From: Spirochaetota bacterium
Lineage (GTDB): Bacteria; Spirochaetota; Spirochaetia; Treponematales; Treponemataceae
Direction: 5' to 3'
DNA length: 29,785 bases
NCBI GenBank assembly: GCA_029571425.1
Contig: JAKPSR010000067.1
Coordinates: 1 to 29,785 of the forward strand
Positions within the stretch are counted from its first letter, which is position 1, and each line of letters starts with the position of its first letter. The notes under the pieces were generated by a model. It was not told the DNA's origin. It was given only the letters and a program-made list of their open reading frames with translations, and did not search any database. A program made the translations under genes and the position numbers. Shown piece by piece: positions 14,543-22,394 of this stretch.

Positions 14543-16002
14543 TCGCGCGTCCCTGAGCCCTCGACGCGCCTGAGCGCGGGCACGAGCTTCTCGTCGACGA
14601 TCGCCGAGAGTCGCGCCTCTACGGCGCTGAACACGAAGAATCCGACCCCACCCCAGGTATACGGCACCGACGCCGGCGTTCTGCCCGATCCCCGGTCAAT
14701 GTGGCGGAAGTGGAACCCGAACACCTCGGACAGCCGCTCCATCTGTTCGTTCGTCAGCGAGAGAAGGATGTCCTGCTTTCGCTGCACCGCCTGCTTAAGG
14801 TAGAGGTAGTGCTTTCGCTGGCTCGCGAGCAGGAAGTTCGAGCTTAGTACGATCTCGTCGAAATCGGTGCGGAAGGAGCCCTTCGGCGTATCCATGAAGC
14901 CGGTGAACCGCTCGGAGGATATGTACGAATAGTCGCTTAGCCGGTTATAGGTATCGAGCTTGATGTGGATAAGCTCCTGCAGGAAAAGCATCAATCGGTG
15001 CGATTGGCAGAGGAACTGGTAATCGGGATCCGTCTTCCCGGTGAAGCCTATCTCGCGCAGGGTGTATCCCGCGTGGACCATCGCGCTGACGTAGTCGTAG
15101 ACGCGGTTTACCGTGTACTTCATCGAGAAGCACCATTGCGGCGGGTAAAGGTCCGGATGGATGGCCACGAGCTGTCTGCAGCAGTGCATGAAGCCCCTCG
15201 TCCCGATCAAGGTCTCGACGCTTTCCTTTTGCTGGGTCGAGTCTGATATCACGGCGAGTTGGGCGATGCCCTCGCGAAGGCGCGCGAAGGTCGACTTGAT
15301 CGGGTTGTTCCCGAGGAAGTTCTCGAAAATGAGCGTGTCCGGAAGCTCTCGCACGGGGCCGAACACCGCGTTGCGTATCTCCGGGTTGTCGTAAAGGACG
15401 AAGAGGCTTTGCGCGTTTCCTTTGTAAAAAAGGGTCGCCGCGAGCCGCGTCTCCTCGTTCGTCGCCGCGAGCCGCGCGTTTATGTCGCGCTCCTTTAGCA
15501 CTGTGAACGAGGCGTCCACCTCCACGATGATGAAGAAGATATCCCACATCCGCTGCTTCAGGTCGCGGACCGCCGCGTTAAGTCGCGCGACGTCCGACTT
15601 CGTGGCCGAGTCGCGCAGGACGAAATTAAGGTCCGCGTCCGTGCAGTATTGCACCCCGACGTCGTTGTACGCGGAGAAGATGCGACCAACGCCGAACACC
15701 AGGAGGTTCTTGGCGATGCGCTGGTCGAGCCTTGGCATGAAAAGCCGCGTGATCCAGTTGAATAGAATGAAAAGGTAGAGGTCCTGCCGCGGGCGCAGGA
15801 TATTTTGTTCAAGGGTTCCGAGGGTCACGTTTTGGATATCGTTCGGGTTTATCGCCTTGCTCTGCTCGGTGTAAAGGGTGACCAGAAAGGCCTCGAGGCG
15901 CTCGTCGGTAATGCCGCGCGCGCAGGCGGCGTCGAGCTGCCGTTGGCAGGTGAGGAAGAAATCGTTGTTGTATCGCGGTTCGCGAATGACCTCGTCGAGC
16001 AT
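14461..16002 (-). CDS. Conserved protein with probable nucleotidyltransferase fold, 513 aa
   Basis: I do not recognise an exact family. The segment GVGRIFSAYNDVGVQYCTDADLNFVLRD resembles, as two parts either side of the QYC, the G-x-S...(S/T)DxDxxF core of polymerase-beta-like nucleotidyltransferases. FFIIVEVDASF could carry the third acidic residue. The remainder is helical and rich in Arg, Tyr and Phe, as in DUF294/GlnD-like proteins. It has no signal peptide. The last 27 residues lie inside the coding region of the convergent isochorismatase-type gene and are probably a late extension after loss of an earlier stop. A TTTACA-17-TATACT promoter precedes it. Confidence 0.75.
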   Translation of the reverse strand: MLDEVIREPRYNNDFFLTCQRQLDAACARGITDERLEAFLVTLYTEQSKAINPNDIQNVTLGTLEQNILRPRQDLYLFILFNWITRLFMPRLDQRIAKNLLVFGVGRIFSAYNDVGVQYCTDADLNFVLRDSATKSDVARLNAAVRDLKQRMWDIFFIIVEVDASFTVLKERDINARLAATNEETRLAATLFYKGNAQSLFVLYDNPEIRNAVFGPVRELPDTLIFENFLGNNPIKSTFARLREGIAQLAVISDSTQQKESVETLIGTRGFMHCCRQLVAIHPDLYPPQWCFSMKYTVNRVYDYVSAMVHAGYTLREIGFTGKTDPDYQFLCQSHRLMLFLQELIHIKLDTYNRLSDYSYISSERFTGFMDTPKGSFRTDFDEIVLSSNFLLASQRKHYLYLKQAVQRKQDILLSLTNEQMERLSEVFGFHFRHIDRGSGRTPASVPYTWGGVGFFVFSAVEARLSAIVDEKLVPALRRVEGSGTRDHSAAISAAFRIRTKPAVGTSIPQSQL

Positions 16003-16031
16003 TCCTTTCAGTTTTCCTTAACCTTTGTGCC

Positions 16032-16060
16032 AGTATAGACTCGGCGTCTCGTTTTGTAAA
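16032..16060 (-). promoter_or_regulatory. Strong minus-strand sigma-70-like promoter
   Basis: Read on the minus strand: TTTACA (16060-16055), 17 bases, TATACT (16037-16032), about 30 bases ahead of the 513-residue protein's start. It is the best sigma-70-type match in the window. Confidence 0.8.
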
Positions 16061-16066
16061 TCCTCG

Positions 16067-16095
16067 TTGCGCGTCGGTCGGAATTCGGATACGAT
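16067..16095 (+). promoter_or_regulatory. Promoter for the solute-binding protein gene
   Basis: TTGCGC (16067-16072), 17 bases, TACGAT (16090-16095). It lies back-to-back with the minus-strand promoter, six bases separating the two -35 boxes, so one bound regulator could affect both. Confidence 0.55.
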
Positions 16096-16112
16096 CGACG
16101 TAGGAGTCTCAA

Positions 16113-17366
16113 ATGAGTAAAAAAAGTCCATTGGTCGTTATTGCCATTCTGTTATCGATAGTTGCCTCGCGCGCCCTGGCGCAAGAAAGCGTCCTTTCGG
16201 TTTGGTCCTTTACCGAGGAAACGCGCGAACTGATCGAGCATGCGCCGGAAGGCGTCCTTCCTTCGTGCCGACTCCGTTCGATCCCCGCCCAGGATATTGA
16301 GGCCGCCTTGGCCGAGGCGCTCAAGGGCAATGGCGACGCGCCGGATGTTTTTACCCTTGAGGAGTCGCACCTCAGGCGCTTCGTGGAGTCGGGCGACTTG
16401 CTTGACCTTTCGGCGGAGGCGAGCGCGATAGGTTCTTCCATGCCCAAGTATCTCGTCGACGTCGCCTCGCATGGCGGCACGGTGTACGCGCTCTCTTGGC
16501 TTGGGACGCCGGGCGCCTTCGTGTATCGCCGTAGCCTCGCCCGGCGGTATCTCGGGTCGGACGACCCAGCTGCCGTGCAGGCGGCGCTCGCGGACTTACC
16601 TTCCTTCGAGCGCGCGGCCCGCCGGGTTCGCGAGTCGTCAGGTGGCGCGTGCGCCCTCGTCTCGTCGACGGACGAGATCATGCGCCTCTACGTAGCCGCC
16701 CGTCGCTCGCCCTGGGTGGTGAACGGCAAGCTCGCCGTCGATCCCGCGATGGAGGCGTATCTCGACGCCGCTCGGGCCTTCGCCGAGGCTTCGTGCTTTC
16801 CCGGGTTCCCGCAGTGGAGCGAGGAATGGTTCTCCGCGATGAAGGGCGCCGTGTCGACGGGCGATGGTTCGCCGGTATCGGTCATCGGCTTCGTCCTGCC
16901 GACCTGGGGGGTGCACTACGTGATCAGGCCGAATTGCGGCGAGACGTCGGGCGATTGGGGCGTCGTGGCCGGGCCCGTCCCCTATTTCTGGGGCGGCTAT
17001 TGGCTCGCGGCGCGGAAGGGAACCTCGGCGCCTGAGGCCGCGCGGTCGTTGATCCGGTTCCTCGTCTCCGACCGCGACAATCTCTCTTGGTGGGTCGAGA
17101 AGACGGGCGATTGCGTCTCAAACATGCCCGTGCTAGCCGAGCAAACCGCCTCCGCCAGTGACCCGCTCTTGGCGGGTCAAAATTCCTATGCCGTATTCAT
17201 CGACGTCATGAGGCGGATAGACGGGACCACGCGCCAAGCGACCGATTCGGTCATCGAGAGCGCGTTCGCCGAGGCCGCCAAGGATTACGCCGAGGGACGC
17301 GCGACGCGGGAAGGAGCTCTCGCGTCCTTCCGCGCGAAGGTGTTCGAGACGACCGGCCTCCGATAA
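16113..17366 (+). CDS. ABC-type extracellular solute-binding protein (family 1, sugar type)
   Basis: The 417-residue protein has a cleavable signal peptide (LVVIAILLSIVASRALAQES) rather than a lipobox. It has the family-1 layout: an N-terminal strand LSVWSFTEET, then DAPDVFTLEESHLRRFVESG, VYALSWLGTPGAFVYRRSLA, and a late VVAGPVPYFWGGYWLAARKG that matches the hinge region binding the sugar. Its ligand is probably an oligosaccharide. No permease or ATPase gene is adjacent, so it is an orphan that must use transporter parts encoded elsewhere. TAGGAG lies six bases before the ATG. The stop is seven bases from the convergent reductase stop. Confidence 0.88.
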   Translation: MSKKSPLVVIAILLSIVASRALAQESVLSVWSFTEETRELIEHAPEGVLPSCRLRSIPAQDIEAALAEALKGNGDAPDVFTLEESHLRRFVESGDLLDLSAEASAIGSSMPKYLVDVASHGGTVYALSWLGTPGAFVYRRSLARRYLGSDDPAAVQAALADLPSFERAARRVRESSGGACALVSSTDEIMRLYVAARRSPWVVNGKLAVDPAMEAYLDAARAFAEASCFPGFPQWSEEWFSAMKGAVSTGDGSPVSVIGFVLPTWGVHYVIRPNCGETSGDWGVVAGPVPYFWGGYWLAARKGTSAPEAARSLIRFLVSDRDNLSWWVEKTGDCVSNMPVLAEQTASASDPLLAGQNSYAVFIDVMRRIDGTTRQATDSVIESAFAEAAKDYAEGRATREGALASFRAKVFETTGLR

Positions 17367-17373
17367 CCGACGG

Positions 17374-19629
17374 TCACGAGCATCGGCTATACCCGCACGA
17401 CAGGCAGCTGACGCATCCGTCTCGGAAGGCGAGCCGTTCGCCGCATTCGGGGCACTCGCCGTCGCTCGTCGCGACTTCCTCCCCGTCGCGCAGGTAGCCT
17501 TTCAGGACCCGCGCGAGGGCGCGCTCCACGTCGGCGAAGCCCGTGTCCTTTTGGAGCTGCGAGACGATGAACTGGAGCGGCGTGCCGTGCCTGAGCGCCA
17601 TCGACACGAGCCGGGCCACCGATCCCGCCGGGGACTCGTACGCGCGCGTGAAGTCCGCAAGCCGCGTCTCCTCGGTCCCGTTCAGGTAGACGAGGTCGTA
17701 GCGGCCGCGATCGGCCTTGCGGATGATCGCGCGGCGTTCCGTCTCGAGATCAACCGGCCCGGACGCCCCGTCGATCACGAAGACTTCGTACAGCGCGCCG
17801 TCTAGCATCCCGACGATGATCGCGAGGTCGCGCGACCCCGCGCGGACGCGGTGTATCTCGCAAGGCAGGTCCTTCGGGCGCGCCGGCGCGACCCGGCGCC
17901 TGATGCCGCGCTCCTTCTGGTCCGCGTACTCAAGGATGCCGCGCATGCTCCCGTCCGGGTTGAAGGTCGTGAATCCCTTTAGCCCGCGCTCGTAGCCGTA
18001 CATGAAGAGGTTCTTGTACTCCTCGAAGCTCGTGCCCGGGCGGAGGTTCAGCGTCTTCGAGATGCTATGGTCGACGTAGCGCTGAAACGTCGCCTGCATG
18101 TCGATCGCCCGATACGGGTCGATCTCGGCCGTAGTGACGAACCAGTCGGGAACGGCGTCCGAGGCGCGGCCTTCCGGGGTCTCCTTCCATCGGCGCCAGG
18201 CGAGGTCGGTGACCTCTTCCGTGCGCGTCTCGTCGCCGACGCCGGTGCGGATCGTGCGCTTGAACGAGAGGGCGAAGATCGGCTCGATCCCGGACGAGCA
18301 GTTTTGGCCGACGGTCAGCGACGTGGTGCCGGTCGGGGCGACGGTGTTTATCTGCACGTTTCGCATCCCCTGCCGCGCGATGCGCTCGCGGAGTTCGCCG
18401 CTCAGGGTGCGCACGAAATTCGCCGCGAGGTATTTCTCGGCGTCGAAGGCGGGGAACGGGCCCTTCTCGGCGGCGAGGTCGCTCGAGGCCGAGTAGGACG
18501 CGTCGCGGAGCTCGCGCGCGATGCGCTCGCCGAGCTCGAGCGAGGGCCCGTCGCCGTACCTGAGGCGCATCATGGCGAAGACGTCGCCGAGCCCGGTGAA
18601 GCCGAGCCCGATCCTCCGCCATTGGCGCGAGAACTCGCGTATCCTCGGCAGGGGATACGCCGTCGCGTCGAGGACGTCGTCGAGGAATCGAACGCCGACG
18701 GAGACCGTCCGCGCGAAGGCGGCGAAGTCGAAGCTCGCCCGAGGCGAGAACGGGTCCCGCACGAATGCGGCGAGGTTAACCGCCGAGAGGCAGCATAGGG
18801 AGTAGGGCGGCATCACGAGCTCGCCGCAGGGATTCACTCGGTCCATCTTGAACGCCCAATAGCCGTTGTTGAACCGCTCGACGGTGTCCGCGTTGAAGAT
18901 GCCCGGCTCGTTGTGGACGAAGGCGTTTCGCGCGAGGAGGTCATAGAGCTCGCGCGCGCGCACCGTGCGGTATACCTTTCCGCCGAATACGAGGTCCCAA
19001 TCGGCGTCGCGCTTGACGGCGTCGACGAAGGCGTCCGTGATCTTCACCGAGATGTTGAACTGCGTCAGTTCCTTGTTTTCCTCGCCGCGCTTCGCCGTGA
19101 TGAAATCCTCGATCTCGGGGTGCGAGACGTCGAGCAGGGCGATGTGTGCCGACCGCCGCTGGCCGCCGGTCAGGATGGTCTTCGCGGACTGGTCGAAGAT
19201 TCTAAGGAAGGAAATCACCCCCGAGGACTGTCCCCCGTTCGACAAGGGCGCGTCCCGAGGCCGTAGGCGCGATGCGTCGAAACCGACTCCTCCCCCCATC
19301 TTGCTGATTATCGCGTCCTCCTTCAGAGAGTCGTAGATACCCTCGAGGGAGTCCTCGATATCGATCGTGAAGCAATTGTTATAGTTCTTCATTGGGCTCG
19401 TCGGTCGAGCGTTCGCCAAGATGCGTCCGGCCGGCTGGAGCCTTCCCGAGACCATCTCCTCGAAGAATATTTCTTCCCAATGGCGTCGGCTTTCACCGTC
19501 CCGCTCGGCCGAGGCGATCTCCTGGGCCACGCCGCGGAACACCTCCTCTGCCGATGTTTCGCCATGGAGGCAGTATTTCTGCTCGAATATTTCCTTACTG
19601 ATTGGTAGTTCCCATACCCATTGTGTCAT
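17374..19629 (-). CDS. nrdJ: Class II (adenosylcobalamin) ribonucleotide reductase
   Basis: The 751-residue enzyme makes deoxyribonucleotides using adenosylcobalamin, so it works with or without oxygen. Landmarks in order: LQPAGRILANARP, the redox Cys in NNCFT, SKMGGGVGFDASRLRP, the catalytic loop NPCGELVMPPYSLCCLSAVN (thiyl-radical Cys and Glu), RNVQINTVAPTGTTSLTVGQ, a TSCPD domain (about 600-700) and a C-terminal zinc-ribbon-like tail with CPECG and CVSCLSCG. No N-terminal ATP-cone is visible, so overall allosteric control by ATP/dATP may be missing. GGGAGG eight bases upstream fixes the start. There is no small-subunit gene, as expected for class II. Confidence 0.95.
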   Translation of the reverse strand: MTQWVWELPISKEIFEQKYCLHGETSAEEVFRGVAQEIASAERDGESRRHWEEIFFEEMVSGRLQPAGRILANARPTSPMKNYNNCFTIDIEDSLEGIYDSLKEDAIISKMGGGVGFDASRLRPRDAPLSNGGQSSGVISFLRIFDQSAKTILTGGQRRSAHIALLDVSHPEIEDFITAKRGEENKELTQFNISVKITDAFVDAVKRDADWDLVFGGKVYRTVRARELYDLLARNAFVHNEPGIFNADTVERFNNGYWAFKMDRVNPCGELVMPPYSLCCLSAVNLAAFVRDPFSPRASFDFAAFARTVSVGVRFLDDVLDATAYPLPRIREFSRQWRRIGLGFTGLGDVFAMMRLRYGDGPSLELGERIARELRDASYSASSDLAAEKGPFPAFDAEKYLAANFVRTLSGELRERIARQGMRNVQINTVAPTGTTSLTVGQNCSSGIEPIFALSFKRTIRTGVGDETRTEEVTDLAWRRWKETPEGRASDAVPDWFVTTAEIDPYRAIDMQATFQRYVDHSISKTLNLRPGTSFEEYKNLFMYGYERGLKGFTTFNPDGSMRGILEYADQKERGIRRRVAPARPKDLPCEIHRVRAGSRDLAIIVGMLDGALYEVFVIDGASGPVDLETERRAIIRKADRGRYDLVYLNGTEETRLADFTRAYESPAGSVARLVSMALRHGTPLQFIVSQLQKDTGFADVERALARVLKGYLRDGEEVATSDGECPECGERLAFRDGCVSCLSCGYSRCS

Positions 19630-19642
19630 AATTATCGCCTCC

Positions 19643-19678
19643 CGCTATATCTAGCGTTATTTTCGGCTCGTCTGTCAA
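19643..19678 (-). promoter_or_regulatory. Ribonucleotide reductase promoter with NrdR-box-like palindrome
   Basis: On the minus strand a perfect TTGACA (19678-19673) is followed by the dyad CGCTA-GATA-TAGCG (19656-19643). The best -10 candidate, TAGATA, lies inside the dyad, 19 bases from the -35 box. The dyad resembles the NrdR box (consensus acaCwAtATaTwgtgt), but the usual second box is not evident. Confidence 0.55.
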
Positions 19679-19688
19679 GAACTAAAGG

Positions 19689-19716
19689 AAAAAATCCCCA
19701 CGACGGGTATCGGGGG
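19689..19716 (-). terminator. Rho-independent terminator after the GH5 gene
   Basis: Read on the minus strand, CCC-C-CGA, a 6-base loop, then TCG-T-GGG forms a stem with one mismatch, followed by G, A and six T. It lies 33 bases past the GH5 stop and separates that gene from the reductase. Confidence 0.75.
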
Positions 19717-19748
19717 CAGAGGGGTATCTCATTTCGGGCTTCGTGGGA

Positions 19749-20912
19749 CTAGGGTCGATCCTCGACCGGGATCAGGGCGTCGATAATATGCGCCCGCCAG
19801 CGCTTGGCGACGGGGTCGTAGGCGCCAAGACCGGACAGGTATTCCCAGTACGCCCAGCTCATCCCGCGACGTTCGGCCTCGCGGGCGACGAAGGCCGTCC
19901 ACGCCTTTTGGTCTTCCGGCCTGACGTATCGCGAGTAGGCGCCGAATTCCCCGACGTAGATCTCGAATCCATGGGCGAGGTTCCAGGCGACGACCGAATC
20001 CAGCAGGTCGAGCAAGGGCGCCTTGTCGGCCTCTGTCCCGCGCCAACGAATGCCGATCCATGCCGTGGATCCCGGCGCCCATTCGGCGCCCTGATGCGTA
20101 AAGTGATAGGGCTCATAGTAGTGGACGGTGACGATGGTGTTCGACGGGGAACAAGCCGAAGGGAGCTCGAGCTTCTTGAGCCCGGACACCCCGCCCCAGT
20201 TCGCCGTTCCCACCATGATTTTCCTTCCCGCCTGGGATCCCGCGTGGTCGACCCAGATGAGTTCGGCGAGCTCGGCGATGATCGAGTTCCACGACGCGTA
20301 CCCCACCGTCCCGTTCGGCTCGTTGAGCAGCTCGAATACCAACGCGTCCGCGGGATAGTCCTCGGTCGGAAAGGCGTCGCAGAGCTGATCCCAAATCGCG
20401 GAGAGCCTCGCGCGGTGGCCGGGAAGCGCCGCGGGGCCGTCATTCATCATGGAGACGTAATGATGAACGTTAAGGACGACGACGAAGCCCCTCGCGAGAG
20501 ACCAGTCCACTACCTCTTTCACGCGCGCCAAGAATACGGGATCGATCTGGTATGGGGCTGTCGGGGCGATATGGTCCGCCCAACGTACCGGGACGCGAAG
20601 CGACTTAAAGCCCATCGCTTTTATGTTGTCCAGGTCTGCCTCGACGAGCGCGAATCCACCGTTCCATTCTCCCTCGCCCATGGGGTAACTCCTCGAAGGG
20701 GGCGCGTCGAAAAAATTCCCGAGGTTGAGCCCGCGGCCCAGGAAGGTCTGCCCGTTGTCGTACTGATAAAGGTTCGCGTAATAGGCATCGGGGAGGACGG
20801 CTTGGCCTGGCGCCGCCGATCCGGCGCAGGACGAGAGGATGGCGCAAAACGCGAAGGCGACGAGGACTGTGATAACACGGCGTTGGTTGCCCCAAAGGGA
20901 GTTGTTCGTCAT
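19749..20912 (-). CDS. GH5 endo-beta-glucanase/cellulase lipoprotein
   Basis: The 387-residue protein is a glycoside hydrolase family 5 enzyme acting on beta-1,4-glucan or a related glycan. It has a lipoprotein signal (hydrophobic 12-25, lipobox LSSC, Cys29). Family landmarks: LGRGLNLGNFFDA, SLRVPVRWADH, VVVLNVHHYV, the acid/base Glu198 in FELLNEPNG, VTVHYYEPYHFTHQG, the nucleophile Glu322 in YVGEFGAY and WAYWEYLSGLGAYD. There is no added binding module. The start has no Shine-Dalgarno and lies six bases after a TATAGT box, so a leaderless mRNA is possible. It is separated from the downstream reductase by a terminator. Confidence 0.93.
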   Translation of the reverse strand: MTNNSLWGNQRRVITVLVAFAFCAILSSCAGSAAPGQAVLPDAYYANLYQYDNGQTFLGRGLNLGNFFDAPPSRSYPMGEGEWNGGFALVEADLDNIKAMGFKSLRVPVRWADHIAPTAPYQIDPVFLARVKEVVDWSLARGFVVVLNVHHYVSMMNDGPAALPGHRARLSAIWDQLCDAFPTEDYPADALVFELLNEPNGTVGYASWNSIIAELAELIWVDHAGSQAGRKIMVGTANWGGVSGLKKLELPSACSPSNTIVTVHYYEPYHFTHQGAEWAPGSTAWIGIRWRGTEADKAPLLDLLDSVVAWNLAHGFEIYVGEFGAYSRYVRPEDQKAWTAFVAREAERRGMSWAYWEYLSGLGAYDPVAKRWRAHIIDALIPVEDRP

Positions 20913-20918
20913 GCGATC

Positions 20919-20927
20919 ACTATACCA
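20919..20927 (-). promoter_or_regulatory. Extended -10 element of the GH5 gene
   Basis: On the minus strand TGG-TATAGT (20927-20919) is an extended -10 element ending six bases before the ATG. No good -35 box is seen. Transcription would start at or next to the start codon. Confidence 0.5.
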
Positions 20928-21060
20928 CGGTTTTTCTGGCGCGATTTACGGTTCATTGACGAATTCCTAATGCGGTATTCATGCGCGCCTCATCTCCCGC
21001 TCACGCGCGGCGGGTATACCGAACTCGCGCGGGAAACACACGCGCGAAACGGAGGATACG

Positions 21061-22374
21061 ATGAAGAAGACTTTGACAGCTTGTTTGCTTGCCGCCCTCG
21101 CGGCCCTTACGGCGTGGGCGCAAAGCGCACCCGCCGCCCCGACGGCTAGCCTCGGGGGTAGCCTCGACGCGATCCAAACCCTCGGCACCGGCGACGCGGA
21201 CGAGGTGGCCGGCGTCGAGCCCGCGACGAATACGCGCTACATCGACGCTCGCCTTAAGTTCGTCGGGAAGCCCGCCGACTACGCCTCGGTCATCATGGTC
21301 GCGCGCGCGCGGAGCTATGATGCCCCCGGCACCTACATGCCCGCGGCGATCAAGCCCGCCGCGAAGGAGCAGATCACGGATACCGTGGCAAAGGGCGCAT
21401 TCGATTGGGAATTTCTCTATGCCGAGGTCGACGCGATCGGGGCGCTTGGCCTCGACGCGCCGGCGAAGGCGAAGCTGATCTTCGGTAAAATCGACTATAC
21501 CTCGAAAAACTACCTGAGGACCACCGGCACCGGGATGGAGTGCGTGATGAGCCCGATCCGATCGGGCGACGCGGTGAACCTCGGCTTCGAGGTGTCGCTT
21601 AAGAACGCGCCGCTTACCCTCGTCGCGTTCTCGCGCGCCAACTTCGACGAGGCCGTCGAGGAGCTTGACGGCGACGACGTCGCCACCGGCGACACCCTGC
21701 CCGCCCTGTATTTCGCTGGTCGCGTCGAGAAGATGGACCTGGGCTTCGGCACTCTTTCCGCCGAGGCCGCCTACGCGATGAATACCCGGAAGATCAACGC
21801 GGGATCCGCGTTCGGCGCCTCGGCCCAGGTATCGATACCCCTCTCCGACGCGCTGACGATTCCCGTTGGTCTCGGCGTCGCGTACTCGGAGAAGAACATT
21901 GATATGTTGGTAGATGAGTCGTCCAAGGGCTTCCGCGAGACGGTGCGCGTCGGTTTCGCGACCGGCATGGCCTACAAGGCCGGGGACTCGATGACGATCG
22001 CGTTTAATCTTGGCGGCTCCTATAACGTGATCAAGCACGCGACCTTCGACGACATGACTATCGCGCAGGTTGCCTTCGACGCGCGGGTAACACGCGGCAG
22101 CCTCTTCGGCGGCGCCGGCGTGGCATTCGGCACCCTCGCCGACGTGGACGTCGGGCCCACGGAGTATACCCTGGAGAACAGCCTTGGCCTCGAGGCCTAC
22201 GTCGGCATCAGCCCGGCTAAGTTCCTTACCGTGAGCGCGGGCTACGCGCGGTACTCCGGCCTCTCTGCCCGCTACGGGATCGAGACGAAGGCCGACGCCT
22301 CCTATAAGTTCGTCGACGACGACGGGGTCATGTCGACCAACGCCCTGTTCGTGAAGACGTCCATTAAGTTTTAA
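21061..22374 (+). CDS. Outer-membrane beta-barrel protein
   Basis: The 437-residue protein has a signal peptide (MKKTLTACLLAALAALTAWA, cleavage before QSAPA). Many alternating hydrophobic strands with turns follow (LGFEVSLKN, GFGTLSAEAAYAM, IPVGLGVAYSE, VGFATGMAYKAGD, TIAFNLGGSYNVI, AYVGISPAKFLTVSAGYARY). It ends in KTSIKF, a C-terminal Phe typical of barrel proteins inserted by BamA. A porin or uptake channel is the likely role; the family is not recognised and no ligand can be inferred. GGAGG lies six bases before the ATG. It converges on the diguanylate cyclase gene with 20 bases between stops and no visible terminator. Confidence 0.8.
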   Translation: MKKTLTACLLAALAALTAWAQSAPAAPTASLGGSLDAIQTLGTGDADEVAGVEPATNTRYIDARLKFVGKPADYASVIMVARARSYDAPGTYMPAAIKPAAKEQITDTVAKGAFDWEFLYAEVDAIGALGLDAPAKAKLIFGKIDYTSKNYLRTTGTGMECVMSPIRSGDAVNLGFEVSLKNAPLTLVAFSRANFDEAVEELDGDDVATGDTLPALYFAGRVEKMDLGFGTLSAEAAYAMNTRKINAGSAFGASAQVSIPLSDALTIPVGLGVAYSEKNIDMLVDESSKGFRETVRVGFATGMAYKAGDSMTIAFNLGGSYNVIKHATFDDMTIAQVAFDARVTRGSLFGGAGVAFGTLADVDVGPTEYTLENSLGLEAYVGISPAKFLTVSAGYARYSGLSARYGIETKADASYKFVDDDGVMSTNALFVKTSIKF

Positions 22375-22394
22375 GGGATCGGGACGCCGGGCGC

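Noticed and set aside
18067..18798. 243-codon frame opposite the ribonucleotide reductase
   Set aside because: Shadow frame in conserved reductase sequence.
19630..19748. Cobalamin riboswitch ahead of the B12-dependent reductase
   Set aside because: Only about 120 bases, largely taken up by a terminator and promoter; no B12-box or multi-helix fold is visible.
20941..21060. Promoter of the beta-barrel gene
   Set aside because: TTGACG (20956-20961) and TATACC (21015-21020) are present, but neither pairs with a second box at proper spacing.
19743..21149. 468-codon plus-strand frame opposite the GH5 gene
   Set aside because: Antisense shadow of the GH5 coding region; no domain, start signal or composition of its own.
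21001..22038. 345-codon minus-strand frame opposite the barrel protein
   Set aside because: The plus strand has a signal peptide, ribosome site and barrel pattern; the minus frame has none.
22375..22394. Terminator between the barrel and cyclase genes
   Set aside because: GC-rich 20-base gap with no convincing stem and no T-run.
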